Positions 36,317 through 46,265 of a stretch of 64,000 nucleotides of DNA are shown here, one piece after another. The notes beneath the pieces were generated by a model. The model made no database searches. It was given only the letters and a program-made list of their open reading frames with translations, and was not told the origin of the DNA. The stretch is from VXYL01 sp965116935 (lineage in GTDB: Bacteria > Pseudomonadota > Gammaproteobacteria > Pseudomonadales > Azotimanducaceae). A program made the position numbers and the translations under genes. The stretch is taken from the NCBI GenBank assembly GCA_965116935.1, contig OZ220737.1:1240001-1304000 (forward strand), written 5' to 3'. Every line of letters starts with the position of its first letter. Positions within the stretch are counted from its first letter, which is position 1.

Positions 36317-37435
36317 ATGGGTGACGCAGGCAGGGAAGAGGACGCGCTGCTCGATGCCATCTCGGCGGTGTTGCCGCCCGTGATGACCGGGCTCGAAGCG
36401 CTCGGCCACGTTGGACGGCATCTGCACCCGCCCAACCTGCCGCAACTGGCGGGGGCCGTGGCGTCGATGGCGGCACCGGTGGCGGAGGGGCTCGCGCGCT
36501 TTCGCGAGGCGGACTTCCCGGAGCACCTGCAGGACTTCTCGCGCCATGTCATCGAAGCGGCCGAGCTTGTGGGCGAGGCGTTCGACGGCTTGCAGGAGGC
36601 GGCGTCTTCCCCCGACGGCGCCATGCGCGGCTATCGGGCGATGGGCAAGGCGACTCGGGCCACCGAGGCGCTCTATCCTCTTGCCTCGATGCTGCCGCCG
36701 GTGAGTCGCTTCTTTGTCGAGCCCGAACAGCGGGAGGATCAGGCGCTGCTCGAACGCCTGATGCAGGGCGCCGGTGCCGACGGGCAACGCCGGCCGGAGC
36801 AAGTCGTGGGCGTGGTGCGGGCCGGCAACGAACCGGGGGAACGCGGGGGCTTCTCTCTCTACGTGCCGGAATACTACGACGACGGCCGCTCCTGGCCCGT
36901 GCTGGTGGCCATGCACGGCGGCTCGGGCAACGGCCATTCGTTCCTCTGGACGTGGCTGCGCACCGCCCGCTCCCGCGGCGTCATCCTGCTCTCGCCGACG
37001 GCCAGGGGAGACACCTGGTCACTGATGGGGCCGGATGTGGACAGCGAAAACATCGATGCCATGCTGGCGTATGTGGGCGAACGCTGGAACATCGACCGCA
37101 GCCGAATGCTCCTCACCGGCATGAGCGACGGCGGCACGTTCAGCTATGTCTCGGGGCTGCGCGGCGAGTCGCCGTTCACCCATCTCGCGCCGTGCTCTGC
37201 GAGCTTCCACCCGTTCCTGCTCGAAGCCGTGCCGGCCGAGCGGCTCAAGGACCTTCCCATCTACCTGATCCACGGCGCCCTCGACTGGATGTTCTCCATC
37301 GACATCGCCCGCACCGCATCCGCCGCCCTCACCGCCGCCGGCGCCAACGTCACCTACCGCGAACTAGACGACCTCTCGCACACCTGGCCCCGCGACGAAA
37401 ACCCCCGCATCCTCGACTGGTTCCTCGCAGCGTAG
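36317..37435 (+). CDS. Alpha/beta hydrolase, LpqC/phospholipase-carboxylesterase-like
   Basis: 372 residues. The first 165 residues are a helical region (coiled, Ala/Glu-rich) not part of the hydrolase fold. Residues 175-370 form the catalytic domain: oxyanion region AMHGGSGNGHSF, nucleophile Ser in LLTGMSDGG (near 270), acid Asp in HGALDWMF and His in DDLSHTWPRD. The protein ends with the family's EILDWFLAA-like helix. No signal peptide, so cytoplasmic. I choose ATG 36317 (GGGGAGAG upstream) over an in-frame TTG 15 bases earlier. Divergent from the VOC gene. The substrate is unknown; the N-terminal extension is unusual for this family. Confidence 0.82.
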   Translation: MGDAGREEDALLDAISAVLPPVMTGLEALGHVGRHLHPPNLPQLAGAVASMAAPVAEGLARFREADFPEHLQDFSRHVIEAAELVGEAFDGLQEAASSPDGAMRGYRAMGKATRATEALYPLASMLPPVSRFFVEPEQREDQALLERLMQGAGADGQRRPEQVVGVVRAGNEPGERGGFSLYVPEYYDDGRSWPVLVAMHGGSGNGHSFLWTWLRTARSRGVILLSPTARGDTWSLMGPDVDSENIDAMLAYVGERWNIDRSRMLLTGMSDGGTFSYVSGLRGESPFTHLAPCSASFHPFLLEAVPAERLKDLPIYLIHGALDWMFSIDIARTASAALTAAGANVTYRELDDLSHTWPRDENPRILDWFLAA

Positions 37436-37887
37436 GGGTGGGGCTTGTCCACCGCCCGTCTTGAATTCGACACGAGGAACTCGTCGAAGCGCAGCAGTTC
37501 GCGCAAGCGAACTGCCAACGCGCCCGTCAGGGCGCGCCGGGACGAGACAAGCCCGTCCCCTACGAGGAAGGCGCTGGACCGCCCCGACGGATTCGGCTCG
37601 ACCGACACCGCTACGTCCCGAAGGGCCTCTTGGGGGCGAGGGCAGGATGCCCTCGCCCCCAAGGCCCTCGCTTCGAATCAAATCCTAAAGACGATCAACG
37701 TGTCGGGCCCTTAAGGGCGGGGCTTGTCCCGGGCTTGTCCCCGCCCGTGTTGAAGGCATCGATGAATTCGAGATGGGACGGGACAAGTCCAGACCCGTAC
37801 ACTTCTGCGAGAGTGCCCCATCCAGAAACGATCAAGTGGCATCACCAGTATTCAAGCAACTGATATAAATTAGCATTGTGCTACCAC
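37436..37887. repeat. Composite repeat block (GACGGG and GAGGGC palindromes)
   Basis: About 450 bases without a gene. It contains the GACGGG-type palindrome (37525-37560), the GCGAGGGCAGGATGCCCTCGC palindrome (37632-37652) and the inverted GGGCTTGTCC motif (37712-37740). The part 37525-37760 is collinear with 48370-48660, sharing the same intervening sequence. Confidence 0.7.
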
Positions 37888-38653
37888 ACCCCACGCCCTC
37901 ATCGAGGCGCGGCACGTCAAGCGCGCCCTCGCGCCCATAGCCGCCGCCGGCAAGGCCGACACGGTCCGACGAACTGGCGGGCGGATCAAGGCGACGCTCG
38001 AATGGGCGCGCATCGAGGGACACCATGAAGCACCGGATCCGGTGGATGCCGTGGTCAGGGCGCTGCGCGTCGCGAACGTCGAGCGCACGCGGATGGCAGC
38101 GCTTCCGCATCGCGAGGTAGGTGGCGCGCTGGCAGCGATCGAGACCGCGAAGCGCACGGTTCCCGTCACCCGCCTTGCGTTCCGGTTCATGGTGCTGACG
38201 GCTGCGCGCGGCATGGAAGTGCGCAGGATGGAGTGGCGCGACGTGGATCTCGACGCCGCGACCTGGAACCGTCCGGCGGACAAGATGAAGGCCGGCAAGG
38301 CGCACCGCGTACCCCTCTCGCGCCAGGCGCTCGACGTTATCGAGGCCGCGCGGGGCTTCGGCGGCACCGCGGGCCTTGTGTTCCCGGCACAGGGCAGGCG
38401 CGGCCAGATGCTGCCGGACAACGCGATTCGCCGGCTCGTCTCGCGGGTCTGCGACGGCGCGACAGCGCATGGCTTCCGCTCCAGCTTCCGCGACTGGGCC
38501 GGCGAGACCGGCGTCGGGCGCGAAGTCGCCGAACTCTGTCTCGCGCATGTCGTCGGCGACTCGAACGAACGGGCCTACGCGCGCAGCGACCTGCTGGAGC
38601 GCCGCCGTCCGGTCATGCAGCGATGGGGGGACTACGTGGCACCGGAACGCTAG
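37888..38653 (+). pseudogene. P4-type tyrosine integrase, 5'-truncated
   Basis: From 37888 the frame reads as the late core-binding domain (ADTVRRTGGRIKATLEWARI), then the full catalytic domain: first Arg in TAARGMEVRRMEW, HGFRSSFRDW box, His in LAHVVGD and the nucleophile Tyr in ERAYARSDLLERRRPVMQRW, stop at 38653. The arm-type and early core-binding domains are missing; upstream is repeat DNA. It could start internally at GTG 38042 but would lack DNA-binding parts, so I call it a relic. The AAYWSPLPDPERLEEQDWRW-like frame just after it has no match I know. Confidence 0.8.
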
Positions 38654-38845
38654 GCCGAAGCCACCGCCGCGTACTGGTCCCCGCTGCCGGATCCCGAACG
38701 GCTTGAGGAACAGGACTGGCGCTGGTCGCCCATGAACGGCACGCTGCGCCACCGGTACCGATCCCGCGTCTCCGCACTGCGGGAGCGGCGGCTCCGGTCG
38801 CCGCCGCCAAGGCGACAGCACCAATCATCTTGACGGGGGAAACCT

Positions 38846-41260
38846 TCACCTTCCTTGCTGCAACACGCGCGTTCGATGTCGATCTTGGCGGACGACCGCA
38901 TCCCGGTAGCCGTCGTAGAAGCGGTTCTGCCGCAGCAAGTCGCGAGCTTGCATCGGCGCGGCGTCGCCGAGGGCCGTGAGCGAAACCGCCGAAGAGCTCG
39001 CCGCCGGGCAAGTCCCGGTCTGCATGTAGCCGAGGGCTGCCTGCAATTGCGCTTCGTCCGGGTCGCCGAGGAAATGGTCGAAATCGTCGGCGACGAGACA
39101 GCCGGGAACTTGCCACGGCTCCGTGCCGCCGCCGCGCACCGGCACGAATCCGTCGGCATAGTCGCCGAAACCCTTGTCGTTGACGCCCTTGAACTGGATC
39201 GAGAAGTAGGTGGTGCCGCAGTTGTCCTCAGGCAGGAAGCCGTAGGGCTTGCCGCAGGTGGCCGCGCCGATCAGCACCACTTCGACGTCGATTCCGCGCA
39301 GGGCGTTGACGAGCGCCTCGCTGGCGGAACAGGTGCCTGGACCGGCAAGCACGAACAGTCGGTCAAGTTCAAGCGTCGGCAGGGCTCGGTCTTCGGAGTC
39401 AATGTGGAGGAACGGAAAGTCGAAGTTGCGGTGCGAGCTCTTGTCGTTGTATTGCAGACCGTCGAACACGCGCCCGACCGACTTGGCTCCAGCCACCATG
39501 TAGCCGAGCTCGGCAGCGATGTATAGCAGACCGCCGCCGTTGTAGCGAAGATCGAGCACAAGCTCTTCCACTCCGGCACTCGCAAAGCGTCGAACCGCCG
39601 CCGTCAACTCACCTTCCGCAACCCGGCTGTGGTCGTTGAACAGCATGTAGCCGATCGTTCGCCCCGCTCGCTCCAGGTTCGCCTCGTTCTGCACCGGGTC
39701 CTCGGTGATCTCCTCGGCGGTGAGCACGATCGTCCGTTCCGAGCCCGCCAAGTCGCGCACCAGGAAGGTGTGCGACTCGCCAGGCTCGCTGGGAAAGAGC
39801 CCGGCATTGAGCGTGCTGGACGAACCATCGCGGATGCTGACGCCGTCCACTTCGATTATCTGTGCGCCGCGGGTGAGGTCGGCGCGAGTCGCCGGCGAGT
39901 TGGGCTCGGTGTAGGCAATGCGGATGTCCCGCGGCGGGCTGCGCCGCAACAAGGCCCACCTGGCGCCATAGCCCACCACCACCCCGGCATCGCGCTCCGC
40001 TCGGTATTCCTCGGTGTTCAAGGAGAAGTGCGCCGAATCCTTGTCCGCGCCGCTTGGCGTCGTGGCAAAGGTGCGCATCAAACTGAAGTATGTCGGGGTG
40101 TCGTGGTGGATGGGATCCACATCGACGATCTCGTCGTACCAGAGGTAGTCCTCGTTGCTCCAGGAACGCAGCCAGTTGTTCTCGTAGGCGACCGACCCGG
40201 GACGATCGGGGTAAGGCTCGCCGGCGCTGTCCACGCCGGTGCGTGGATTGGCGCAGAAGCCGGCAAAGTCGGCGGACGGGCGAAAGGCGCCAGCGAGCAC
40301 CGAGCGGCGCGCATCGTTCGGGTGGTCGTCGATGACATCGCTCGCGGTGTCGTTGTCGTCGTCGAGGTCGGCGTTGTCGCCGACGCCGTCGCGGTCGTAG
40401 TCGCGAGTCTCGGTGCGATCGAGCGGGAAGGCGTCGCTCGCATCGCCCACGCCGTCGCCATCGGTGTCCACGAACGTTCCCGGGCCGGCAGAGGAGGGAG
40501 GAGAGTTCTGTGCCAGCACCCGATATGCGCCGCCCGCCGGTGCCGTCACCTGCAAGTAGTAGATGCCCGCCGCCAGCCGGGTCGAGAAGCGGAAGTTGCC
40601 GCCGGAAGCATCGGTGCGAATGGCACGCCCCTCGCTGTCGAGCAGGCTGCCGTTGGCATTGGCTGCACCCGCGGCTCGAGTGAGCAGTTCCGCGCCATCC
40701 TCGCGCACATCGATGCGAAAGACATCCACGTCAGCGGCGGGAAAGATGCGCCCCGAGGTCGCAAGCAACGCCGAAGGCCTGACCCGGGCGACCTCCTCGG
40801 GGCTCCACAGCCGCAGAACGGTGGCCGATTCCAGGGTGTCCCCGTGCAGGTCGTCCACGTTGCCCACGACCGTCACGTCGACCGCGTAGCTGCCGCTGCC
40901 ACTCACTTGAATGTAGTAGATGCCCCTGCCGAGGTCTTGGCGAATGAGGAAGTTCTCGCGAGCGCCGGAGTTGTCGTCGGTCGCCAGCAACGTGCCGGCG
41001 CTGCTGGTGAGCCGGCCGGCCGTGTCCGCCTGACCGCTGGTGCGCACCTGCACCGAGGTCGGGCCGACCAGATCGAAACGGAACACGTCCACGTCGCCCG
41101 CACCCACCCGGCCCGGCACCGGCTCGCCGAGCCGCAGCAACGTGGAGCTGCGCGGCCCATCGCCGTGGTCGTCCTGCGCCAGTGCCACCTGCGCCAGCAG
41201 CAAGGCGGCGGCGGTCGCAAGCGCGCGCAACGCTGGCGTTCGCTGTTTTCCGGTGGGCAA
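38846..41260 (-). CDS. Secreted S41-family (C-terminal-processing-type) protease
   Basis: 804 residues. Signal peptide residues 1-28 (core ALATAAALLLAQVALA). Two pre-peptidase (PPC-like) beta-sandwich domains (35-230; DVDVFRFDLVGPTSVQV, GIYYIQVSGSGSY). An Asp-rich thrombospondin-3-like calcium segment (DTDGDGVGDASDAFPLDRTE, about 255-310). Then a PDZ region and the S41 core with DLRYNGGG, catalytic Ser in GPGTCSASEAL (near 645) and Lys in ATCGKPYG (near 668). I start at TTG 41260 because GGAGG lies 8 bases upstream and it gives a clean signal peptide; longer in-frame starts are implausible. Periplasmic or extracellular. Confidence 0.88.
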   Translation of the reverse strand: MPTGKQRTPALRALATAAALLLAQVALAQDDHGDGPRSSTLLRLGEPVPGRVGAGDVDVFRFDLVGPTSVQVRTSGQADTAGRLTSSAGTLLATDDNSGARENFLIRQDLGRGIYYIQVSGSGSYAVDVTVVGNVDDLHGDTLESATVLRLWSPEEVARVRPSALLATSGRIFPAADVDVFRIDVREDGAELLTRAAGAANANGSLLDSEGRAIRTDASGGNFRFSTRLAAGIYYLQVTAPAGGAYRVLAQNSPPSSAGPGTFVDTDGDGVGDASDAFPLDRTETRDYDRDGVGDNADLDDDNDTASDVIDDHPNDARRSVLAGAFRPSADFAGFCANPRTGVDSAGEPYPDRPGSVAYENNWLRSWSNEDYLWYDEIVDVDPIHHDTPTYFSLMRTFATTPSGADKDSAHFSLNTEEYRAERDAGVVVGYGARWALLRRSPPRDIRIAYTEPNSPATRADLTRGAQIIEVDGVSIRDGSSSTLNAGLFPSEPGESHTFLVRDLAGSERTIVLTAEEITEDPVQNEANLERAGRTIGYMLFNDHSRVAEGELTAAVRRFASAGVEELVLDLRYNGGGLLYIAAELGYMVAGAKSVGRVFDGLQYNDKSSHRNFDFPFLHIDSEDRALPTLELDRLFVLAGPGTCSASEALVNALRGIDVEVVLIGAATCGKPYGFLPEDNCGTTYFSIQFKGVNDKGFGDYADGFVPVRGGGTEPWQVPGCLVADDFDHFLGDPDEAQLQAALGYMQTGTCPAASSSAVSLTALGDAAPMQARDLLRQNRFYDGYRDAVVRQDRHRTRVLQQGR

Positions 41261-42070
41261 GATTCTTTCCTCCAAGTCTGTACCGGCGGGCGGAACGGAC
41301 GAGTGTTCCAAGCGCCGGCGGGCCGTCGCGCCAAGCATAAGGCGAGCCGACTCGATGGCAAGGCGTGCAGCCGCGCCCGCCAGCCCGGCTGCAACCCCAC
41401 GGTCGCGGCCCACCTCCGTCGAGCCGCCGAGGCACTCGTGCCGTCGCCGCGCCGCCGAACCGCTACGTGGACCAGGCAGGCCGCCGCGAGCGCGACAAGG
41501 ATCACGACCCCGATCAGGCCCGTCTCCGGTCCCGTCCCCAGGCCGGAGACCGCGTCGCCTGCGAAGCCAGGGAGGGCGGCCCCAGCCATCAACGACTGCG
41601 TTCTTGCCAAAACGGCAAGCGCCGCGATGCCGGCGCTCGCTGCCGAAGCGCCGGCGCAGTTCGTCGTCGAGGCTGGGGATGGGTGCGGCACTGCCGCTTC
41701 GGGCCGCGCCCCGCGGCCGCAGGGCGCGGCCGGGAGCGAAGCGTGGTTCGTTGAGTCTAATGGGCGACCCGGCACCCATCAGGGTGTCCGGACCCCGCAC
41801 CTTCTTCGTGCGGCAATGCCCGTCGACGCGTCTTCCCTTGCCGTCTCGTGCGGCAGCCGCGGCGTGTCTCTCGACATCGGTCCCGCCAGCCTTGTTCGGC
41901 ACGCGCCGCGCCGCGCAGGGGCCCTTCGGGCATGACGGACTCTCCCGTCCCGCGCGATGCGTCGCACCACGTTCAGGTTCGCCGCACCGGTTTCCCGGCG
42001 GTGCGCGTCTCCGCGCCATGCGGCCCCGCCGCCACGGTCGCCGCCCAGGCCGTGCGCCAGTTCGGGAAAC
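41261..42070. other. Long GC-rich spacer with a palindrome
   Basis: About 810 bases between two co-oriented genes. A minus-strand frame (from 41775) encodes an Ala-rich stretch with one possible membrane helix (TGLIGVVILVALAAACLVHV) but has no start signal and runs on out of frame into the protease gene, so I do not call it. GGCCGCGCCC (41702-41711) pairs perfectly with GGGCGCGGCC (41722-41731), a possible terminator. Otherwise nothing is recognised. Confidence 0.35.
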
Positions 42071-44425
42071 TCAGTACACCCATGGCCGCGCCTGCTTGAC
42101 GGCGAGCGCATCGTCCGCCGTGACCTTGAACTCGATCTCCATCGAGAACGCGTCGCTCTCGTCGATCCCGTAGAGCGCCTCGAACCGCGCATGGATCGTC
42201 GTCAGCGCCGCGTGCAGCGTCGCGACATGCGCGTCCGACAGCACCCGGACATCGGCCGGCACCAGGTTCGACCGGCTCACCACCGTCGTTTCGTATTCCG
42301 TTCCGTCCTCGTTCGACACAAGCAGCAGCTCCTCCGGCACGGCCCGCGCCGACGGGTTCGTCACCAGTTCCTCCCCCGCCTGCGCGTTGACGTAGTACGC
42401 GTCCGCCGTGCCGTAGATCGGATCGTCCGACACCGCCACCCCGTTGACCCGCTCGTCGTCGAAGTTCGAATGCAGCAGCACGCCCATCGCCGCCGCCAGG
42501 TGGTCCACGCGGTGGAACTCCCGCTCCTCGAACGCGCGCAGGTTCCACAGGCTCGCGAACACCTGCTTCACCGACTTCGACAGGTGACCCTCCCCCGGCC
42601 GGTGCGTCACCGAGTCGTACAGCCCCGCGCCGCTGAACCCCGGAAGATCCTCGTTGTTCGTGCTCGAACGGCAGCGGATCGGCACGCCCTCGGCGAAGAG
42701 GCCCTGCAGCGTCCCCAGCGACGTCGCCATCCACTCCGGCACGGCGCCGTTCTCGATGCGCCGCCTGAGCTTGCGCAGCTCCCGGTCGCGCACCGCGATG
42801 CCGCCCTGGAAGTCCGCGTCCGCGAGCAGGGCGTCGACGTCGGCGTAGAAGCCGTTGTGCTTCATGAACGCGTCGTAGTAGTAAAACGGCAGCGCGTAGC
42901 CGTCCGGCACCTCGACGTCCGTCAGCGAGAACGTGCGCAGCGTCGCCAGGTTGGCCGCCTTCACCCCGAACGCGTCGGAGTCGGCGAAGGCGACCGAACC
43001 GAGCGCCCGGTAGGTCGTCACCGTCAGGTCCCGCGCCGGCGTCTGCGCCTCGGCCGGACGCCGCGCCGCGTGGTGCGCCGCCACCTCCTCGGCCGTCGCC
43101 TCCGTGAGGACGTATCCGGCACGCTCCTCCACCTGGCCTGTCTCCGGGTTGGTCCACTCGAACCGCTTCTCGGGCTGCGAAGCCACCTCGTACCGCACGT
43201 AGCGGCCGACCAGACCCGCAACCATCGGGTCCTCCAGCGCGATGCCGACATAGGCGTTCGGCACGCCGTCCTGCACCGCCCGCAGGTTGACGTGCGACAG
43301 GGGCGTCTGCCGCTCCAGCGAGATCACGCCCGCCACTGTCGACAGCTCGTTCGGAAGGTGACGCAGGATGACCACGTCCCGGGACATCGGCCGCTCGCCG
43401 CTCTCCAGCACACGCAACAGGCCGTAGCCCACAGCCGCGTTCAGCACCCCGAACACCGACCGGGCGAACAGGTCCTCGTCGAGATACACCGGCACCCGCG
43501 ATGCCTCGTAGCTCGCCCGCTCCTCGCGGTACAGGGGCATCGCCCTCGGCATCGGGTGGTACACGAGGTTGTTGCGCACGAAGGGCATGCTCGCCGCAAT
43601 CACCTCCTGAACCCGCGCGATGTGTTCCAAGGGCCAGTTGTCCGCCACTTGAAACTGGTACCGAAACGTGCCGAGCTGCCCACTCGGCGCCACCACGTTC
43701 GGGTGATAGACAAGTTCGCCGGACGTCAACTCCCCTCCCCACCACTTCCTGTACGTTTCAATGACTGACCATCCGAAGAGTTCGCGGCAGAAGCCGATGT
43801 GGTATCGCCACTTCCCGGTGTTCTGGAAGTAGACGGCCTCGTCGCCAGTCCCGATGCCGAGCATGACGAACTTGACGACGTCAAGGTGAACCAGCTGCGT
43901 GTCCAACCACGACGTCTCCCATTCCACCGACAGGCCCTGGTAGGTCTGCAGGTCCGGAATGACGGTGGCGCCATCGTCGATCGAGATCGTTGCGGCCGCA
44001 TTCAACGGCGCGCGCGCGGTCGTTTCCTCCCGGCGCAGTTCCGCGAGGTCGTCCGTACCGTCGCCGTCCGTGTCGGCCGGAGCGGCCACCAGATGCGTCG
44101 CCACGCGGTACGCACCGCCCGCGCCCGCGCGCAGCGGCTCCGTCAGCACCACACTGCCCGACGCCCCCGGCACCACCGCCACCGCGGTCTCGGTCGCCGG
44201 GTCGGCGGCGTCGGTCCGATAGTGCAAAACGTGGTAGCGGCCCGGCGCGCTCGGCACCTCCATCCGGATGCGGTCGTCCGGGCCGAGTGAAACCGCCGCA
44301 ACCGGTTCCTCCCCCGGCGCTTCGGCGCTCCACGCGCCCGGTGCATACGCGGACGCGACGACGACGGCCACCCAGGCCACGGCGCACCCCGCGCGGCGGC
44401 GAAGGCGCGCGCCCGGCACGCGCAT
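42071..44425 (-). CDS. Exported PEP-synthase/PPDK-like protein
   Basis: 784 residues. A signal-peptide-like start (basic RRRAGCAVAWVAVVVAS, ending PGAWSA) precedes a unique region. A PEP-utilising mobile-domain-like segment follows (ERQTPLSHVNLRAVQDGVPN, His near 378), then a C-terminal ATP-grasp domain of PPDK/PEP-synthase type (PIRCRSSTNNEDLPGFSGAG near 585-610; ending EFKVTADDALAVKQARPWVY). The order, mobile domain before ATP-grasp, is the reverse of classical PEP synthase, and the C-terminal PEP-binding barrel is missing. ATG 44425 overlaps the stop of the previous gene as TGATG. An alternative ATG at 44491 exists. Export of such a protein is unusual; its reaction is unknown. Confidence 0.75.
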   Translation of the reverse strand: MRVPGARLRRRAGCAVAWVAVVVASAYAPGAWSAEAPGEEPVAAVSLGPDDRIRMEVPSAPGRYHVLHYRTDAADPATETAVAVVPGASGSVVLTEPLRAGAGGAYRVATHLVAAPADTDGDGTDDLAELRREETTARAPLNAAATISIDDGATVIPDLQTYQGLSVEWETSWLDTQLVHLDVVKFVMLGIGTGDEAVYFQNTGKWRYHIGFCRELFGWSVIETYRKWWGGELTSGELVYHPNVVAPSGQLGTFRYQFQVADNWPLEHIARVQEVIAASMPFVRNNLVYHPMPRAMPLYREERASYEASRVPVYLDEDLFARSVFGVLNAAVGYGLLRVLESGERPMSRDVVILRHLPNELSTVAGVISLERQTPLSHVNLRAVQDGVPNAYVGIALEDPMVAGLVGRYVRYEVASQPEKRFEWTNPETGQVEERAGYVLTEATAEEVAAHHAARRPAEAQTPARDLTVTTYRALGSVAFADSDAFGVKAANLATLRTFSLTDVEVPDGYALPFYYYDAFMKHNGFYADVDALLADADFQGGIAVRDRELRKLRRRIENGAVPEWMATSLGTLQGLFAEGVPIRCRSSTNNEDLPGFSGAGLYDSVTHRPGEGHLSKSVKQVFASLWNLRAFEEREFHRVDHLAAAMGVLLHSNFDDERVNGVAVSDDPIYGTADAYYVNAQAGEELVTNPSARAVPEELLLVSNEDGTEYETTVVSRSNLVPADVRVLSDAHVATLHAALTTIHARFEALYGIDESDAFSMEIEFKVTADDALAVKQARPWVY

Positions 44426-45405
44426 CAACACGCCCAAGGCCCGCACCCGGTGATTGCTGCGCGCCCCGTCACCTTGAGTCCGATCGTCCATCCGCGGAGT
44501 ACTCGTTTCGTCTGCCAAGAGCGGCAGGGTGCGGTCATCCTCGTCGTCGTCAGCGGTTCGGGCCACCGAGAATCCACTTCCGGAAAACTCGCCTGTCGGT
44601 CCGCTTCGGCGCCGCCGCCGACGCACAGCGCCTCGGACTCCCGGCGCCACAGCCAGCGCAGCCGCACGAGCCGTTCGGCCGGCGCCTCCGCCGACGCCGG
44701 CACGCGCAGCCACACCAGCGTGCCGAGGTCGCCCACGGGGGACAGGTCCGCCGCCGGGTTGCCGCCGAGGTCCAGCCGGCGCAGCGCCGACAGGTCCGAC
44801 AGCGGCTCGACGTCCGGCACCCGGTTGTCCGCCAGGCCCCGGAGCACGGTGCTGGATTCAGAGCGATGCGTTTCCAACGTCCGGACGTGCCGCCAGTCGG
44901 TTAGATCGGCAGGCCGCAATCCCTCCCCGTCACCGTTGGCGACGACTTCCTCGACGCGATACTTGATCAGTGGCGCCTCCGCCTGGCTCGCCGGATCAAT
45001 CGACTGCCGCCAGTCATCGGTGGAGTCGGCGGCATCCGCCTCGTCGTCAGCCTTCTCATCGAGCATTCCGTCAGCCACGCCACCGAGACTGGCATCAACG
45101 ATCAACGTTTCGCCCGCCAATCGCCTTTCCCAATCCGCCCCGAGTCGATCCCTCTCACGACGAACATGCCGATCCAGCGTGCTCGCCGGTACCGCGAGGC
45201 GTTGCAGCTCCGCCAACGTCGCGGCTCTCAACAGTTCTCCTAACCGGTCCACGAGCACCACGGATCGCCGGCTTCGAACGGCACCTGAGCAACCACCTGC
45301 ACTACCGCCGGGCACCAGCACACCCCAGAACCAGAACATCACGGGCAGACGTATGTCGCCGCGCCAGAACCGTCCGAAGAAGTCTCCCGTCCCGTCTTCC
45401 GCCAT
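44425..45405 (-). CDS. Membrane-anchored protein with C-terminal LRRs related to the giant LRR proteins
   Basis: 326 residues from ATG 45405 (AGGAGGAG upstream). The N-terminus GDFFGRFWRGDIRLPVMFWF leads into a short hydrophobic segment, then a charged linker rich in Asp/Glu. Residues about 215-290 are LRRs very close to the C-terminus of the giant protein (LSALRRLDLGGNPAADLSPV, VGDLGTLVWLRVPASAEAPA, RLVRLRWLW). The last 35 residues look non-native, suggesting the LRR segment was pasted in and reads on to a chance stop. The stop overlaps the ATG of the PEP-synthase-like gene (TGATG), so the two are probably co-translated. Confidence 0.55.
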   Translation of the reverse strand: MAEDGTGDFFGRFWRGDIRLPVMFWFWGVLVPGGSAGGCSGAVRSRRSVVLVDRLGELLRAATLAELQRLAVPASTLDRHVRRERDRLGADWERRLAGETLIVDASLGGVADGMLDEKADDEADAADSTDDWRQSIDPASQAEAPLIKYRVEEVVANGDGEGLRPADLTDWRHVRTLETHRSESSTVLRGLADNRVPDVEPLSDLSALRRLDLGGNPAADLSPVGDLGTLVWLRVPASAEAPAERLVRLRWLWRRESEALCVGGGAEADRQASFPEVDSRWPEPLTTTRMTAPCRSWQTKRVLRGWTIGLKVTGRAAITGCGPWAC

Positions 45406-46040
45406 GCCGCTCTCCTCCTGTAGCGCGCCCGTCGGTCCGGCCTCGGCGTGACATGTTTTCGTCAGGCTACTCCACCGCTGTTTCCACCCGCGAGTGTCCA
45501 AGTCTACATGCCGTGGCAAGGGTAGGACGGATCGAGAAGACGATACGCCGCGCCCGTCGCCCACCGCAGGTGCGCCAGGGTTTCCCGACCGTGCCGTTCC
45601 GACGGGCCCCGCCGGCGCGATTCCGCACCAACGCGTCCTCGTGCCGGCCCTTTGAACCCGCGCGCCCTCAATCCCCGGTGACGGAGGCCGTGTAGTGTCG
45701 CCGCTGTTTGCGCCACCACGCGGCGCCGGGCTCGCCGCCGCGTGGAGCTCTCGAACCCGAACGGACGGACGGATACAAGGCGAAGAGCGAGTGCCGAGAC
45801 CCGTTCCGCCAGCCCGTCGTCCCAACCCGAGTACCGGTTCATGGACTTGACGTGCATGCACGACAGACGAACGCGAGTGGAACTCGGCCTCGTCATTGCC
45901 GAACGCCCCCTTGGAGTCAGTCAACATCGAGGATGTCCGGTGGCGTCGGCATCGTCACTGCGCGGGCCGCGCGACCCGGCTCACTGCCGCACGCCGGCGA
46001 GCCATTGTCGAATCTGGTCCAAGGCGCGTTGGTCATGCCG
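45406..46040. other. Spacer without recognised genes
   Basis: About 630 bases between the membrane-LRR gene and the IS256 relic. Several short frames on both strands have Arg/Pro-rich, unnatural compositions. The promoter for the LRR and PEP-synthase-like pair should lie just upstream of 45405, but none is evident. Confidence 0.35.
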
Positions 46041-46265
46041 CGGCCCTGCCGTCCTCCCCGCTCTGGGACCCCGGTGCCGTCGGTGGACTTCACGCCCTCG
46101 ATGACCTTGGCGAGGTGGTGGCAGCCTCGCAGCCGCCATGACTTCCCGGTGCACATGCCCATCCTGTAGATCGTCGAGAGCATGGACTTACGGGTGACGC
46201 TGCCGTTCGTCCGCGAGCCTCGGTGGCGGATGGTTGGCGAAGGCCGATTCGATCATGTTGGTGGT
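46041..46265 (-). pseudogene. IS256-family (mutator) transposase, C-terminal relic
   Basis: The minus strand reads IESAFA, then after a frame change SVTRKSMLSTIYRMGMC, LRGCHHLAKVIEGVKSTDG and PERGGR, the characteristic end of IS256-type transposases (xxxxRWRRLRGFxxLxxVIxGVxFxDG). The catalytic DDE core is gone. It sits directly downstream of a decayed integrase. No terminal repeats were found. Confidence 0.7.

Noticed and set aside
37600..37690. Tandem-looking repeats considered as a CRISPR array
   Set aside because: Only one or two palindromes with no regular spacers and no cas genes; they belong to the dispersed REP-like family.
40903..41775. Minus-strand frame with one possible membrane helix upstream of the S41 protease
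   Set aside because: No start signal, runs out of frame into the protease gene, and the rest of the translation is unnatural.
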